Shown: piece by piece, positions 41,814 to 50,059 of the stretch
How the letters are laid out: each line of letters starts with the position of its first letter
How positions within the stretch are numbered: the first letter of the stretch is position 1
DNA from: Actinomycetes bacterium
GTDB lineage: Bacteria > Actinomycetota > Acidimicrobiia > Acidimicrobiales > Acidimicrobiaceae
Length of the DNA stretch: 51,048 bases
Assembly: GCA_021826315.1 (NCBI GenBank)
Contig: JAKAZZ010000017.1
Location: forward strand, 1-51,048
Direction of reading: 5' to 3'
Program-made: the position numbers and the translations under genes
Notes under the pieces: model-generated
Seen by the model: only the letters and a program-made list of their open reading frames with translations
What the model was told of the DNA's origin: nothing
Database searches by the model: none

Positions 41814-42575
41814 GTGGCTAAAATGCTCTTCCCATCGATGCCGGAGTTTCAAAGTGTTGAAGAGGAGCGTCTTCACCGCAAGCAAAGATTAGCTGCAGGT
41901 TTTCGCCTCTTCGCGAAGATGGGTTTTGACGAGGGCGTCGCCGGCCACATTACGGCACGAGACCCCGAGTTGAGCGACCATTTTTGGGTGAACCCATTTG
42001 GTATGGACTTTTCTCAGATCAAAGTTAGCGACCTTATCCTCGTAAATCATGAGGGCAAAGTAGTTGAAGGTAGCTGGCCAGTCAATGCTGCTGCCTTTGC
42101 AATTCACTCCCAAGTGCACCAGGCACGCCCAGATGTCGTTGCTGCAGCACATGCTCATTCGATCTACGGAAAGGCCTTTTCCACTCTTGGAAAGAAGCTG
42201 GACCCCATTACTCAGGATGTGTGTGCCTTCTACGATGATCATGAAGTCTTCGACGATTACACAGGAGTGGTTTTAGACACAGAAGAAGGAAAGAGGATTG
42301 CGCACGCTCTAGGAGGAGGAAAGGCAGCGATTCTACGCAACCACGGACTCCTTACGGTAGGTCAAAGCGTCGATGAAGCTGTCTTTTGGTTCATAACTAT
42401 GGATAGGTCGGCTCAGACCCAACTCCTTGCTGAGGCAGCAGGCAAACCGGTTTTGATCGATCCCGATATGGCTAAGTTGACTTCGACTCAGGTGGGATCT
42501 CACCTAGCTGGATGGTTCTCATTTCAGCCCCTTTACGCTCGAATCGTAGCTGAACAGCCTGATCTCCTCGGATAG
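41814..42575 (+). CDS. Class II aldolase/adducin family protein
   Basis: A 253-residue zinc-enzyme homologue of the fuculose-phosphate aldolase/adducin family. VAGHITARDPE (about 45-55), NPFGMDFSQIKVSDLILVNHEGKVVEG, the metal pair in AAAHAHSIYGKAF and RNHGLLTVGQSVDEA supply the usual zinc histidines (two in HxH and one in NHG). The start is GTG 41814 with a GGGGG run upstream. It forms its own unit after a terminator. Substrate unknown; many of these proteins are sugar or dicarbonyl metabolisers. Confidence 0.87.
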   Translation: MAKMLFPSMPEFQSVEEERLHRKQRLAAGFRLFAKMGFDEGVAGHITARDPELSDHFWVNPFGMDFSQIKVSDLILVNHEGKVVEGSWPVNAAAFAIHSQVHQARPDVVAAAHAHSIYGKAFSTLGKKLDPITQDVCAFYDDHEVFDDYTGVVLDTEEGKRIAHALGGGKAAILRNHGLLTVGQSVDEAVFWFITMDRSAQTQLLAEAAGKPVLIDPDMAKLTSTQVGSHLAGWFSFQPLYARIVAEQPDLLG

Positions 42576-42930
42576 GGCAACCTAGACACTACTCGCTTCG
42601 CTCGTAGATAGATTTGCCATGCACAAGGAACACCTCCCAAAGCGCCAGCTAATCTGACTTCGAATTGTTTCCTGACAATTGGGACCTTGGGTTATGTGCG
42701 AGGGTTGTTTGTACGTTGGGCTCGATTTTTTACGCTATCCAGTCCAGTCCAGTCCGAATCGGATGGTAGCGTTTGTCTGGCAACGATGAAGGTCAGGTGC
42801 GTGATCGGAGTAGTCCCAGATAGTGTATCGAAAGTCGACTTTCGAATCGGACATTTGCTACCGCTACCAATTGCCTCTTGGAATTACACAGCCAACCGTT
42901 GAGCGCTGCAGCTGGTGCCAAAAAAGATAA
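42576..42930. other. Intergenic region with repeats
   Basis: 355 bp between convergent genes without a credible gene. It carries three tandem CCAGT units (near 42739-42753), an AATTGT/ACAATT hairpin near 42663-42680 and an 18-bp perfect palindrome at 42828-42845. GGTAGCG (42765 area) and CGCTACC (42861 area) can pair over about 100 nt, so the stretch could form an RNA. Confidence 0.4.
42828..42845. repeat. Perfect 18-bp palindrome
   Basis: TCGAAAGTCGACTTTCGA is fully self-complementary. It lies in a convergent intergenic region about 85 bp beyond the end of the minus-strand gene, so a regulator or recombination site is conceivable. Confidence 0.5.
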
Positions 42931-43746
42931 CTACGATGCCGCGAGAACAAATTCCTGCTTGCCAGGGTCGAAGTGCCAAAATTGTTGCGTTGTCTTTCCC
43001 GAGGCACAGTTAGGTGTGCAATTGTCATAGGAACTAATTATCTCCGTCGCGGAAAATTTGGGGTTTCGTGCCAAGACATCTGTGTATTTTGCGCCATTCG
43101 ATGGATTGAAGTTAGCGTAATGCCAACGTGATAGAGATGTTGGCGAGGTTTGAATCACAAATGATCCTGGAATATTGTCCGCGAAGAGCAGCGGAATCAT
43201 AAACGATGGCTCGCCGTTTTGAGTCACATCTCCAACCGTGATGCCGGGACTGTAAGATCCAGTAACCATCCAGGGATAACTCGGATTTGCCTGAGCTTCG
43301 AGACCTTGAGGGCGGGAGAGTTGATCTGATATCGACCAACTCCCAGACTGGTAGGTGAAGATCTTTACATTCAATGACTTTGGATCGTAGGAAAAGGCCG
43401 CCAACGCAATGGGGGTAGTTCCGTCGAGGACGGCTGGGCTAACGATGTACCCGTTATAGGTAACGCCCGCAGAAGATGCAGCAGCCGCCTCTTGGTTGGA
43501 TAAATTTGCTATCAATCCCTTTAGTTGCGCTGCGACCGGATCGGAATTCGAAAGTGTCGCCACGATCGAAGGTGCGGTGGTTGAGGTTGAAGAGGAGGCT
43601 TTGGTCTTTGGAGATTTAGAAGACGGATTTGTAGCTACGATTACAAGTGTCAGCACCACTAGAGCCACCGCAAGAAGTAAAAACGAGATTGATAACTTCG
43701 TGCCACTTGGAATTCTCTTGGAACGTTTTGCTTCCACCAAATTCAC
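42931..43746 (-). CDS. Membrane-anchored extracellular protein of unknown function
   Basis: A 271-residue protein not recognised. A basic N-terminus and one hydrophobic segment (about residues 18-43) are followed by a Ser/Thr/Lys linker (about 44-62) and an extracellular part rich in short beta segments, with DPVAAQLKGLIANLSNQEA as a possible helix. Cys in NCTPNCAS near the end could form a disulfide. The shape is that of a signal-anchored surface protein. Start ATG 43746; the nearest upstream gene on this strand is psiE, over 400 bp away. Confidence 0.7.
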   Translation of the reverse strand: MNLVEAKRSKRIPSGTKLSISFLLLAVALVVLTLVIVATNPSSKSPKTKASSSTSTTAPSIVATLSNSDPVAAQLKGLIANLSNQEAAAASSAGVTYNGYIVSPAVLDGTTPIALAAFSYDPKSLNVKIFTYQSGSWSISDQLSRPQGLEAQANPSYPWMVTGSYSPGITVGDVTQNGEPSFMIPLLFADNIPGSFVIQTSPTSLSRWHYANFNPSNGAKYTDVLARNPKFSATEIISSYDNCTPNCASGKTTQQFWHFDPGKQEFVLAAS

Positions 43747-44158
43747 CCTTACTACTGAAAGTTATTGCTATCCAAAGAGTACATCGAGTCTCTCAAGTAA
43801 GCCATTACCCGTTATTGGTCGATGCGAACGCTCTGCCATCGGACGGATTCGATCAAATTTGAAACGATGTTAAGTGTTATTTTACGCAAAAACTATTCAC
43901 TTTTAACCATTCCGAAGCTATCGGACGATCGAGATTCTGTCAAATGCCGCCCTTGCAGTTCCATTATCTAGCGCGTAATCAGTTACCGTGGGTGGTCGAT
44001 CGTTGTTGAGACAGCGCTAAAGGCTTAGCGATCGAGGTTGTCGTCTGGTAGTGAAATTTCCAAATTGCGCACGCCTTGCACCATCCGTCGCCGTATTTTT
44101 GATGCCCGTGTTATCCACAGCAAAGTATTGCTAATGCTTCTCCTAGGATGCAGCCCGC
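43747..44158. other. Intergenic region, no gene recognised
   Basis: 412 bp. It contains one perfect DnaA-box nonamer TTATCCACA (44111-44119) and a CGCTAA/TTAGCG hairpin (44015-44030) that may end psiE transcription. No cluster of DnaA boxes, so it is not an origin. Confidence 0.45.
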
Positions 44159-44623
44159 TTAGCTAACGTGGCTCACGGACTTCTTCTTCGTAATGAGGAG
44201 CGCGATTGAAAGCACCAGAACTACGAGCGCATCGACGCCGAGTTCGATGATCTCGTGGCTAAATGTTCGGTTCGATATGTTGCTAGACGCTGATAGGGAG
44301 GCGCCGAGAATCAAAATACGTCTGACTGACGAAATAATACCGATTACGAGGAAACTCTTGAGCTGGAAACCACCTTTGAAGAGGTGTGTTGTGACCGTGG
44401 ATAGAAGTTCAAGGATGATGATCGCGAATAGGACATCGTTTAGTAGGGAGGCCGTCTCCGAGGCTAAGAAGGTTGTAAGGGAAAGGTGCGTAAATGCAAA
44501 TGCGGACTGGAAGATCACAATTGCAGCCATTAGAACCAGGAGGGCACCGACGACGATGTAAAGGATCTTTTCGACCAAATCTGAGAGCTTTTTGATGGGG
44601 CTAGTTTCGCTGAGTACGGCCAT
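44159..44623 (-). CDS. psiE: PsiE-like phosphate-starvation-inducible membrane protein
   Basis: A 154-residue protein with four hydrophobic segments. Family features are LNDVLFAIIILELLSTV in the middle, followed by FLVIGIISSVRRILI, the conserved PsiE stretch with its Arg-Arg pair. A basic C-terminal tail follows the last segment. Function of the family is not established. Start ATG 44623; the RDD gene lies just upstream on the same strand (74 bp), so they may be co-transcribed. Confidence 0.8.
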   Translation of the reverse strand: MAVLSETSPIKKLSDLVEKILYIVVGALLVLMAAIVIFQSAFAFTHLSLTTFLASETASLLNDVLFAIIILELLSTVTTHLFKGGFQLKSFLVIGIISSVRRILILGASLSASSNISNRTFSHEIIELGVDALVVLVLSIALLITKKKSVSHVS

Positions 44624-44697
44624 ATGGTCGCTTGGGTCCTTTTTCTAGTTGGAGTTGAATCTACTTAGCTATAAGAAAGGTAACTGACGTATGTATC

Positions 44698-45192
44698 TTA
44701 GAGTGAAGGCTTGTTTTCCAGTATCACTACGTATGTATGGGCGATTCGGTCGTGTATTGTCTGACGGTCTCGATTCACCAGCATTGAAAGTGAGTCGGTT
44801 ATTGTGAGTGCAACTGTGAAAGAGCTGGCTCCAACGGCATTTAGTAGCTGCGACGAAATAAGTACCAAAACTCTCTTGATAGCTGAGACGAGATCGGGAA
44901 TCTCTCCTTGCGGGTTGAGCACCATGGTCCTAGTTGCCTTATTTCCAAGGGTTTGACCGTAGCGAAAGATAAAGAAGATCTGGTAGGCGAGGTTGGCCAC
45001 ACTTGTAATTAACGAAGAGAAAAGAAGCGCGCTCGCAGAGGAGGAGCCTGCCCCTCCAAAGGAGTAGAAGAGGATAAGCAGTGCCGGCGCGAAGACTAGC
45101 TCGTCGATGATGGTAGCGACTACGCGACGCCCAAATGAAGCAAACTTTATTTGCCCGCTTTTTTCAAATGTAGATGGTGGCGTTTCGTTCAA
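44698..45192 (-). CDS. RDD-family membrane protein
   Basis: A 164-residue membrane protein named for its conserved Arg and Asp residues: ASFGRRVVATIIDELV near residues 19-34 (Arg...Asp) and GQTLGNKATRTMVL at about residues 79-92. Four hydrophobic segments can be drawn. Members are of largely unknown function. The start is ATG 45192. It lies upstream of psiE on the same strand. Confidence 0.82.
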   Translation of the reverse strand: MNETPPSTFEKSGQIKFASFGRRVVATIIDELVFAPALLILFYSFGGAGSSSASALLFSSLITSVANLAYQIFFIFRYGQTLGNKATRTMVLNPQGEIPDLVSAIKRVLVLISSQLLNAVGASSFTVALTITDSLSMLVNRDRQTIHDRIAHTYVVILENKPSL

Positions 45193-45525
45193 GTTCGCTT
45201 CCCGTTATATGCGCTTAAGGAGCTCGCAGCCCAACAACAAAACATCATAGCCCCTTTTTTGCTGGCCAATTAGTGCCGATAGAGCAAGTGAAGGCTCGTT
45301 GGAACTTTAATAGGACTTGGAATCCGCATGCATTACGACGCCTGAGCAGATCTTAGCGTTTCGTAAATAACGATATAGAGGGGGAGTTGAACCGCTGCCT
45401 CTTGAAATCAGAGTGTGGCTAATTGATAAAAGGTGATCACGGTGGTTAGGAATTTACGAAATAGCCTTACACGAAGATACACAGTAAGTGCACGATGCAT
45501 CTGATTTCGTTAGGGAGGGCATCAG
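45193..45525. other. Divergent intergenic region
   Basis: 333 bp between the RDD gene (minus) and the 45526 gene (plus). It holds both promoters but none stood out clearly. ACGAAAT and ATTTCGT form a long-range pair, and the start-codon hairpin described separately occupies its right end. Confidence 0.4.
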
Positions 45526-45528
45526 ATG
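45498..45528 (+). promoter_or_regulatory. Hairpin enclosing ribosome site and start codon
   Basis: CATCTGAT (45498-45505) and ATCAGATG (45521-45528) are perfect inverted repeats. The loop contains AGGGAGGG, and the ATG start of the next gene (45526-45528) is the end of the right arm. Folding would hide the initiation codon, so translation may be controlled by temperature, ribosome access or a factor. Inferred by eye. Confidence 0.45.
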
Positions 45529-46188
45529 TCGATAGACAACGGTGTTTATATAGATTTGAGCGTCGAAGGTGACGCACGTAATGCGCCTTTATTCGAGGTA
45601 TTCAAAAAGATTCGAGAAGCCGACCTATTACGGGGCCCACTTCCACTTCCAAAAGAGATTGTTCCGCGAATTGTAATTATCTCGAGTGACGTCGTAGAGG
45701 TAACTTATGAGTCCTTGATCAAATCCTTTAGAGCGGGCGATGTAGTGGGCATCGTCGGGGAGAGTGTGGACGGAGCTGTCGAACGGCTTACTTCAGCTCT
45801 GAAGAGTAGTTACGTCGGTTTTGTGCATCTTTTTGGAGTGCCGCAGATCGGGAAGGTTCTCATTAGTGGTGCTAGCGATTACGTGGAGATGTTCTCTGAT
45901 GTTGTAGATGACCAAAGTAGCGTCCTCTTCGTTGGGGAAGTATTCGGTCGATCCTGCGAGGTCGGACGTAGTCTAACGGAGTATTTGACGATTGCTCATC
46001 TACTTTCGAGGCACGGAACTGAGTCAGCCGGTTCGTCGGCGGGAAACTACGTGGTCTTGCCCGAGGTAGATAAGTTACGCGACTCTATCTTCAGTCTGAT
46101 ACTTACTGGAGTGGACGTCTCAGAGTCTGGTGATCGTTTGATTGAGGATATTGAACACTACCTAGGTGAAGTCATCGAACAGGTGTAA
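45526..46188 (+). CDS. Protein of unknown function
   Basis: A 220-residue soluble protein that I do not recognise. It has no signal or membrane segment, is acidic overall, and alternates strands and helices (PRIVIISSDVVEVTYESLI, DVVGIVGESVDGAVERL, SSVLFVGEVFGRSCEVGRSL). A Ser/Gly-rich loop (SAGSSAGN) precedes the C-terminal helices. The start ATG 45526 has AGGGAGGG in the preceding loop, partly inside an inverted repeat. It precedes zwf by about 240 bp; a functional link is not supported. Confidence 0.7.
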   Translation: MSIDNGVYIDLSVEGDARNAPLFEVFKKIREADLLRGPLPLPKEIVPRIVIISSDVVEVTYESLIKSFRAGDVVGIVGESVDGAVERLTSALKSSYVGFVHLFGVPQIGKVLISGASDYVEMFSDVVDDQSSVLFVGEVFGRSCEVGRSLTEYLTIAHLLSRHGTESAGSSAGNYVVLPEVDKLRDSIFSLILTGVDVSESGDRLIEDIEHYLGEVIEQV

Positions 46189-46428
46189 CTGCTTTTTATC
46201 AAAGTGGCTGTTCGATTCCGGTATGAGTTTTGTTTGAAAATTGGCTTGGCGAAGTAGTAATTGAATCGTGGTACTGCGGCATATTCGAAATCGGCCTAAA
46301 GTGACAGTAAGAGGTACAACTTTTCGCATTTTTCGTCGATCCGAATGTTTGCGCTGCGTTAATAATTTTATATAAGTGCAGCCTCTAAGGTATTTTAGGT
46401 TAGGACTCGGATTTTGGATGAGGAGAAT

Positions 46429-47841
46429 ATGACTGCCAGTTCCAGTGTCAAAAAGAAAAGGGTTCGTTCGGACGCCCTCGTCCTGTTCGGAGCATCTGGT
46501 GATCTCGCTCACAAGAAGCTTCTCCCAGCGTGCTATCGGCTTGCCAAACAAGATCAATTGCCGCCAATTGTTATGGGAGTTGCATCGACTGAGTGGACCG
46601 ATGAACAATTTAAAGAGCACGCGATCTCTTCGATCAAAGGTGCTGGAGAAGACATCGATATGGTGGTCCTAGATTCGCTTCTATCGAGGTTGACTTACGT
46701 TTCAGGCAATTATCAAGATCCTGCCCTTTACCAAAGACTCGAAGAGCGTCTCGGTAAGAACCATAAGCCGATCTTCTACCTTGCTGTTCCACCTGACCTC
46801 TTTGAAGTTGTGGTTGACGGCATTTCCTCAAGGGGATTAAATAGGTCGGCTCGATTGGTTATCGAGAAGCCATTTGGGCGAGATCTAGAGTCAGCAATTG
46901 GATTGAATAACCACCTCCACAAGCACTTCTCCGAGGAGACGATCTACCGTATCGATCACTTTCTGGGCAAGGAGCCAGTGCAGAACCTACTGGTATTTAG
47001 GTTCGCGAACTCTATTCTCGAGCCGATTTGGAATAGAAACTTCATCTCCAGCATCCAAATAACGATGGCCGAAGATTTTGGTGTTGAGAATCGCGGCTCC
47101 TTCTACGACCGCATTGGAGCGACCCGAGACGTAGTGCAAAACCACCTCTTGCAGCTAGTTTCACTTCTTGCCCTTGAGCCACCAGCCTCCTCTGATACCG
47201 ATGCTCTGCGCGATGAGAAGCTTAAGGTTCTAAAGGCAATGCGGTCACCAGGCCCTGGCGACTTCATACGAGGGCAGTACGAAGGTTACCGCAACGAGCC
47301 AGGCGTGGATCACGCCAGCCATACGGAGACCTTTGTTGCACTTCGTGCGATGATCGACAACTGGAGATGGGCTGGAGTTCCGTTTTTGATCCGTACTGGC
47401 AAGCACCTTCACGCCACAACCACAGAGGCCGTAATACGTTTCAAAGAGCCGCCATCTCGTCTCTTTGGAAATGCCTCGACGGACGGCCTACTTCCAAATG
47501 AGCTTCGCTTCGAGATGAAGCCGAGCGAGAGGATTACCCTACGTCTCCAGGTAAAGCAACCTGGATCGGAGATGATAGCCCTTCCGATCGATCTCGAAGT
47601 AGCAGATATCGCCTCAGCAGGAGGAAACTCCGAGGCTTACGAAGTTCTACTTGCTGATGCGTTGAGGGGCGACCTATCGCGCTTCGCTCGACAAGATGCC
47701 GTAATTGAGGCGTGGCGAATCGTCGAACCGATTATCAGTGACGAGAACGACTGCAGTATTTACTACCGAGGATCCGCAGGACCCGAATCGGCCAACCACC
47801 TGGTGGAGGGTCTCGGTGGATGGTCCACTTGGACTGAGTAG
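46429..47841 (+). CDS. zwf: Glucose-6-phosphate 1-dehydrogenase
   Basis: A 470-residue cytosolic enzyme that oxidises glucose-6-phosphate with NADP to begin the oxidative pentose phosphate pathway. The coenzyme loop [13 protein letters not shown] (about residues 19-31), VIEKPFGRD and the active-site segment RIDHFLGKE are intact, and [11 protein letters not shown] precedes them. ATG 46429 is preceded by GAGGAG; TTG 46414 is an in-frame alternative. OpcA, gnd or pgl genes are not nearby, so it stands alone. Hairpins follow the gene. Confidence 0.95.
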   Translation: MTASSSVKKKRVRSDALVLFGASGDLAHKKLLPACYRLAKQDQLPPIVMGVASTEWTDEQFKEHAISSIKGAGEDIDMVVLDSLLSRLTYVSGNYQDPALYQRLEERLGKNHKPIFYLAVPPDLFEVVVDGISSRGLNRSARLVIEKPFGRDLESAIGLNNHLHKHFSEETIYRIDHFLGKEPVQNLLVFRFANSILEPIWNRNFISSIQITMAEDFGVENRGSFYDRIGATRDVVQNHLLQLVSLLALEPPASSDTDALRDEKLKVLKAMRSPGPGDFIRGQYEGYRNEPGVDHASHTETFVALRAMIDNWRWAGVPFLIRTGKHLHATTTEAVIRFKEPPSRLFGNASTDGLLPNELRFEMKPSERITLRLQVKQPGSEMIALPIDLEVADIASAGGNSEAYEVLLADALRGDLSRFARQDAVIEAWRIVEPIISDENDCSIYYRGSAGPESANHLVEGLGGWSTWTE

Positions 47842-47864
47842 AAGTAAATTAGCGCCCCTAGGGT

Positions 47865-47894
47865 GGTAAAGTCTTTATCGAAAAAGGCTTTACC
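47865..47894 (+). terminator. 12-bp hairpin between zwf and the Sco1 fusion gene
   Basis: GGTAAAGTCTTT (47865-47876) pairs with AAAGGCTTTACC (47883-47894) with one G-U pair and a 6-nt loop. A small GGTTG/CAACC hairpin follows (47900-47912) and then TTTACTCATTTT. It may end zwf transcription or act in the leader of the next gene. Confidence 0.5.
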
Positions 47895-47950
47895 TATAGG
47901 GTTGTAGCAACCTTTACTCATTTTGTAAGTCGCAGTTTGGGGTAACTTCT

Positions 47951-49708
47951 ATGCAAATGCCTGGTGCAGCGATTTCGCTGAACTCGTCAAATATTCTCTA
48001 TCCGCACTTAGCTCTGCAAGCGTTCCTGATCTTCGTGGGAGCATTGGTACTTTGGTTTGTTGTAATTAGGCCTGATCGAAGTTCGAGTGGTTTTGTTGGA
48101 AGGGTAGCTAGCCAACTGAGGCAGAAGCTCCTCTCAAGGGGCGACGAACGGGCCTACGAGCCCCGCTCAGTGGCCTTTATCCGTATTTCATTCGGCCTTT
48201 TGTGGATCTTTGACGCAATATTGCAGGCGAAGCCAAATATGCCGTCCGATATGATCAGCCAAATATTTACTCCTGCGGTCGCTGGCCAACCTACCTTATT
48301 GGCATCGATTATCAGAGCAGGACTCTACATTTGGCGCTACAATCCGGTGGGTTCAGACGTAACTTCAGTCCTCCTTCAAGCCGGTATCGGTATCGGAATG
48401 TTGACCGCACGGGGGCGAAACGTTCGACGTGTAGTCGGTTACGTTGGACTTATTTGGTCACTTGCCATCTTCGCCTTTGGCGAAGGATTTGGAATGCTCT
48501 TTGTAAAGGGTGCTTCGATAATTGGAGGTGCTCCAGGCGCAGCTCTCTTCTACTCCTTTGCATCGATTCTTCTCATCGTTAATTTTTCCGAAGGCGACGA
48601 CGAAAAGGCCCGTGTAATCGGGCGGCGAGTAGTAGGTGGATACTTCTTCCTCGGAGCTCTCCTCCAACTGCTACCTTTTGAGGGCTTTTATACATCATCT
48701 GGAATCTCCGGGATCTTTACTGCCATGTCAACAATGCCGATGCCGGCGGGAATCTTGCATAATATGGCCTCTGTAGGTACATTGGTTAGTGCTTCTCCGA
48801 CGCTATGGAACGTTATCTTTATCTTGGTCTTCTTGGTGATTGGTGCGGTCATATTCTTTGACGTAGCCCCAGTGGCAGGTGGCCTCGCTGCATTAGGCGC
48901 CTCTGTTGCGATGTGGTACTTCGGGATGGGGCTAGGTTTTCTCTTTCCTGCGGCGACAGATCCTAACAGTGGAGTGGCCATATTTGTGATCGTCGGGGCG
49001 CTCTTGGTTCCAACGATCCTAGCCAACGTTTCCCTACCGAAGCTAAGGGTTCCGAGCGAGTCGAGGGCCTTTGCTACTCTTGCATCCCTCTTGGCTCTTG
49101 TGGTTGGCGTGGCACCAGTAATTTATTCGCTCCCGGCAGCAGCGGCCTCTTCGTCTAGTTATCTCGCCTTGAGTGACGGGGGCGGGTTGGTAGCTCTAAA
49201 TACGATTGCGCCGAACTTCCAACTCTCGACCTCTAATGGCCAAAGCGTCTCTCTTTCTGCTTTGAAGGGTAAAGAGGTGATTCTTACCTTTCTTGATCCT
49301 GTCTGTTACGACGTGTGTCCGGTTATGGCCTCTGAGATTACGACTGCGGTGGCCTCTCTAGGTGCTTCAGCTAAGAACGTCGTTATGGTTGCGATCGATG
49401 TGAATCCTTCCTTCACTACTCGAGCATCTATCGGACAATTCGACGCTGAACACGGACTTTCGAATATATCAAATTGGTACTACCTAACTGGGTCACTTCA
49501 AGCGCTCAATCAAATCTGGCGAGAGTATTCAGTTGTGCCTACAGTCGGACCAGTTGGGATGATATCGCACCCGCAGGTGATCTACTTTATCAATCGTCGA
49601 GGAGTTGAGGTTGCCATGACCGGAGATACAGGTAGTGCAAGTCAGGCTGTCAAAAAGTCCTACGTGTCGTTAATTTCAAGTACGGCAAAGAGGGTTCTGT
49701 CAGCCTAG
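47951..49708 (+). CDS. DoxX-like membrane domain fused to Sco1/SenC thiol-copper domain
   Basis: A 585-residue fusion. Residues 18-400 contain around ten hydrophobic segments resembling DoxX/MauE-type small-subunit membrane domains. After the last one, residues about 418-585 form a thioredoxin-like Sco1/SenC domain: PNFQLSTSNGQSVSLSALKG, the CxxxC pair Cys452/Cys456 (DPVCYDVCP) and the third ligand His540 (MISHPQVIYF). Sco1 proteins deliver copper or reduce thiols during cytochrome oxidase assembly; the domain should lie outside the membrane. The fusion suggests a membrane electron or copper handling step. The ATG 47951 starts the frame. Confidence 0.82.
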   Translation: MQMPGAAISLNSSNILYPHLALQAFLIFVGALVLWFVVIRPDRSSSGFVGRVASQLRQKLLSRGDERAYEPRSVAFIRISFGLLWIFDAILQAKPNMPSDMISQIFTPAVAGQPTLLASIIRAGLYIWRYNPVGSDVTSVLLQAGIGIGMLTARGRNVRRVVGYVGLIWSLAIFAFGEGFGMLFVKGASIIGGAPGAALFYSFASILLIVNFSEGDDEKARVIGRRVVGGYFFLGALLQLLPFEGFYTSSGISGIFTAMSTMPMPAGILHNMASVGTLVSASPTLWNVIFILVFLVIGAVIFFDVAPVAGGLAALGASVAMWYFGMGLGFLFPAATDPNSGVAIFVIVGALLVPTILANVSLPKLRVPSESRAFATLASLLALVVGVAPVIYSLPAAAASSSSYLALSDGGGLVALNTIAPNFQLSTSNGQSVSLSALKGKEVILTFLDPVCYDVCPVMASEITTAVASLGASAKNVVMVAIDVNPSFTTRASIGQFDAEHGLSNISNWYYLTGSLQALNQIWREYSVVPTVGPVGMISHPQVIYFINRRGVEVAMTGDTGSASQAVKKSYVSLISSTAKRVLSA

Positions 49709-50059
49709 AATGCGGTATCCGATACGGTGGTTTGCGCTCGAGCTTTGAGGAACTCTCGGCCAGCTGGCATCTTGTGCGTAGGTGGCCGCGGTATTTCGCT
49801 ATTTTGCAAAGCGTACTGCAGAGTGGTAAAACGCAGCGGTTTTGTTTTTAGAATCCGAGAACTATCGTTGCCGAGGCTTCGAACGGCAATTACTGCCTAG
49901 GATTTAGTCGGCCTGCGGTTAGATTGCCCCCACTATGTGACGAATGTGTTAGTGCATTACTGGACCAGTTAATCCAGACGGGTGTGCCCACGAGCTAGAT
50001 GGCAATCGATCGAAGTTGCTTTGAGTAGTGGCGTTAAAGATTTGATGATTGAGGGTTTG
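49709..50059. other. Intergenic region, nothing recognised
   Basis: 351 bp between two plus-strand genes. A TTGCCG/CGGCAA inverted repeat (49868-49873 / 49884-49889) is the only structure noticed. Confidence 0.4.

Noticed and set aside
42687-42902. 71-codon plus-strand frame in the convergent gap
   Set aside because: Composition is not protein-like, and it spans the palindrome and repeats.
44111-44119. Perfect DnaA-box nonamer as sign of a replication origin
   Set aside because: Only one box was seen in the gap, without AT-rich unwinding region or dnaA/dnaN neighbours.
46395-46404. TTAGGTTAGG resembling a DtxR/IdeR iron box before zwf
   Set aside because: Only the left half matches; the right half of the palindrome is absent.
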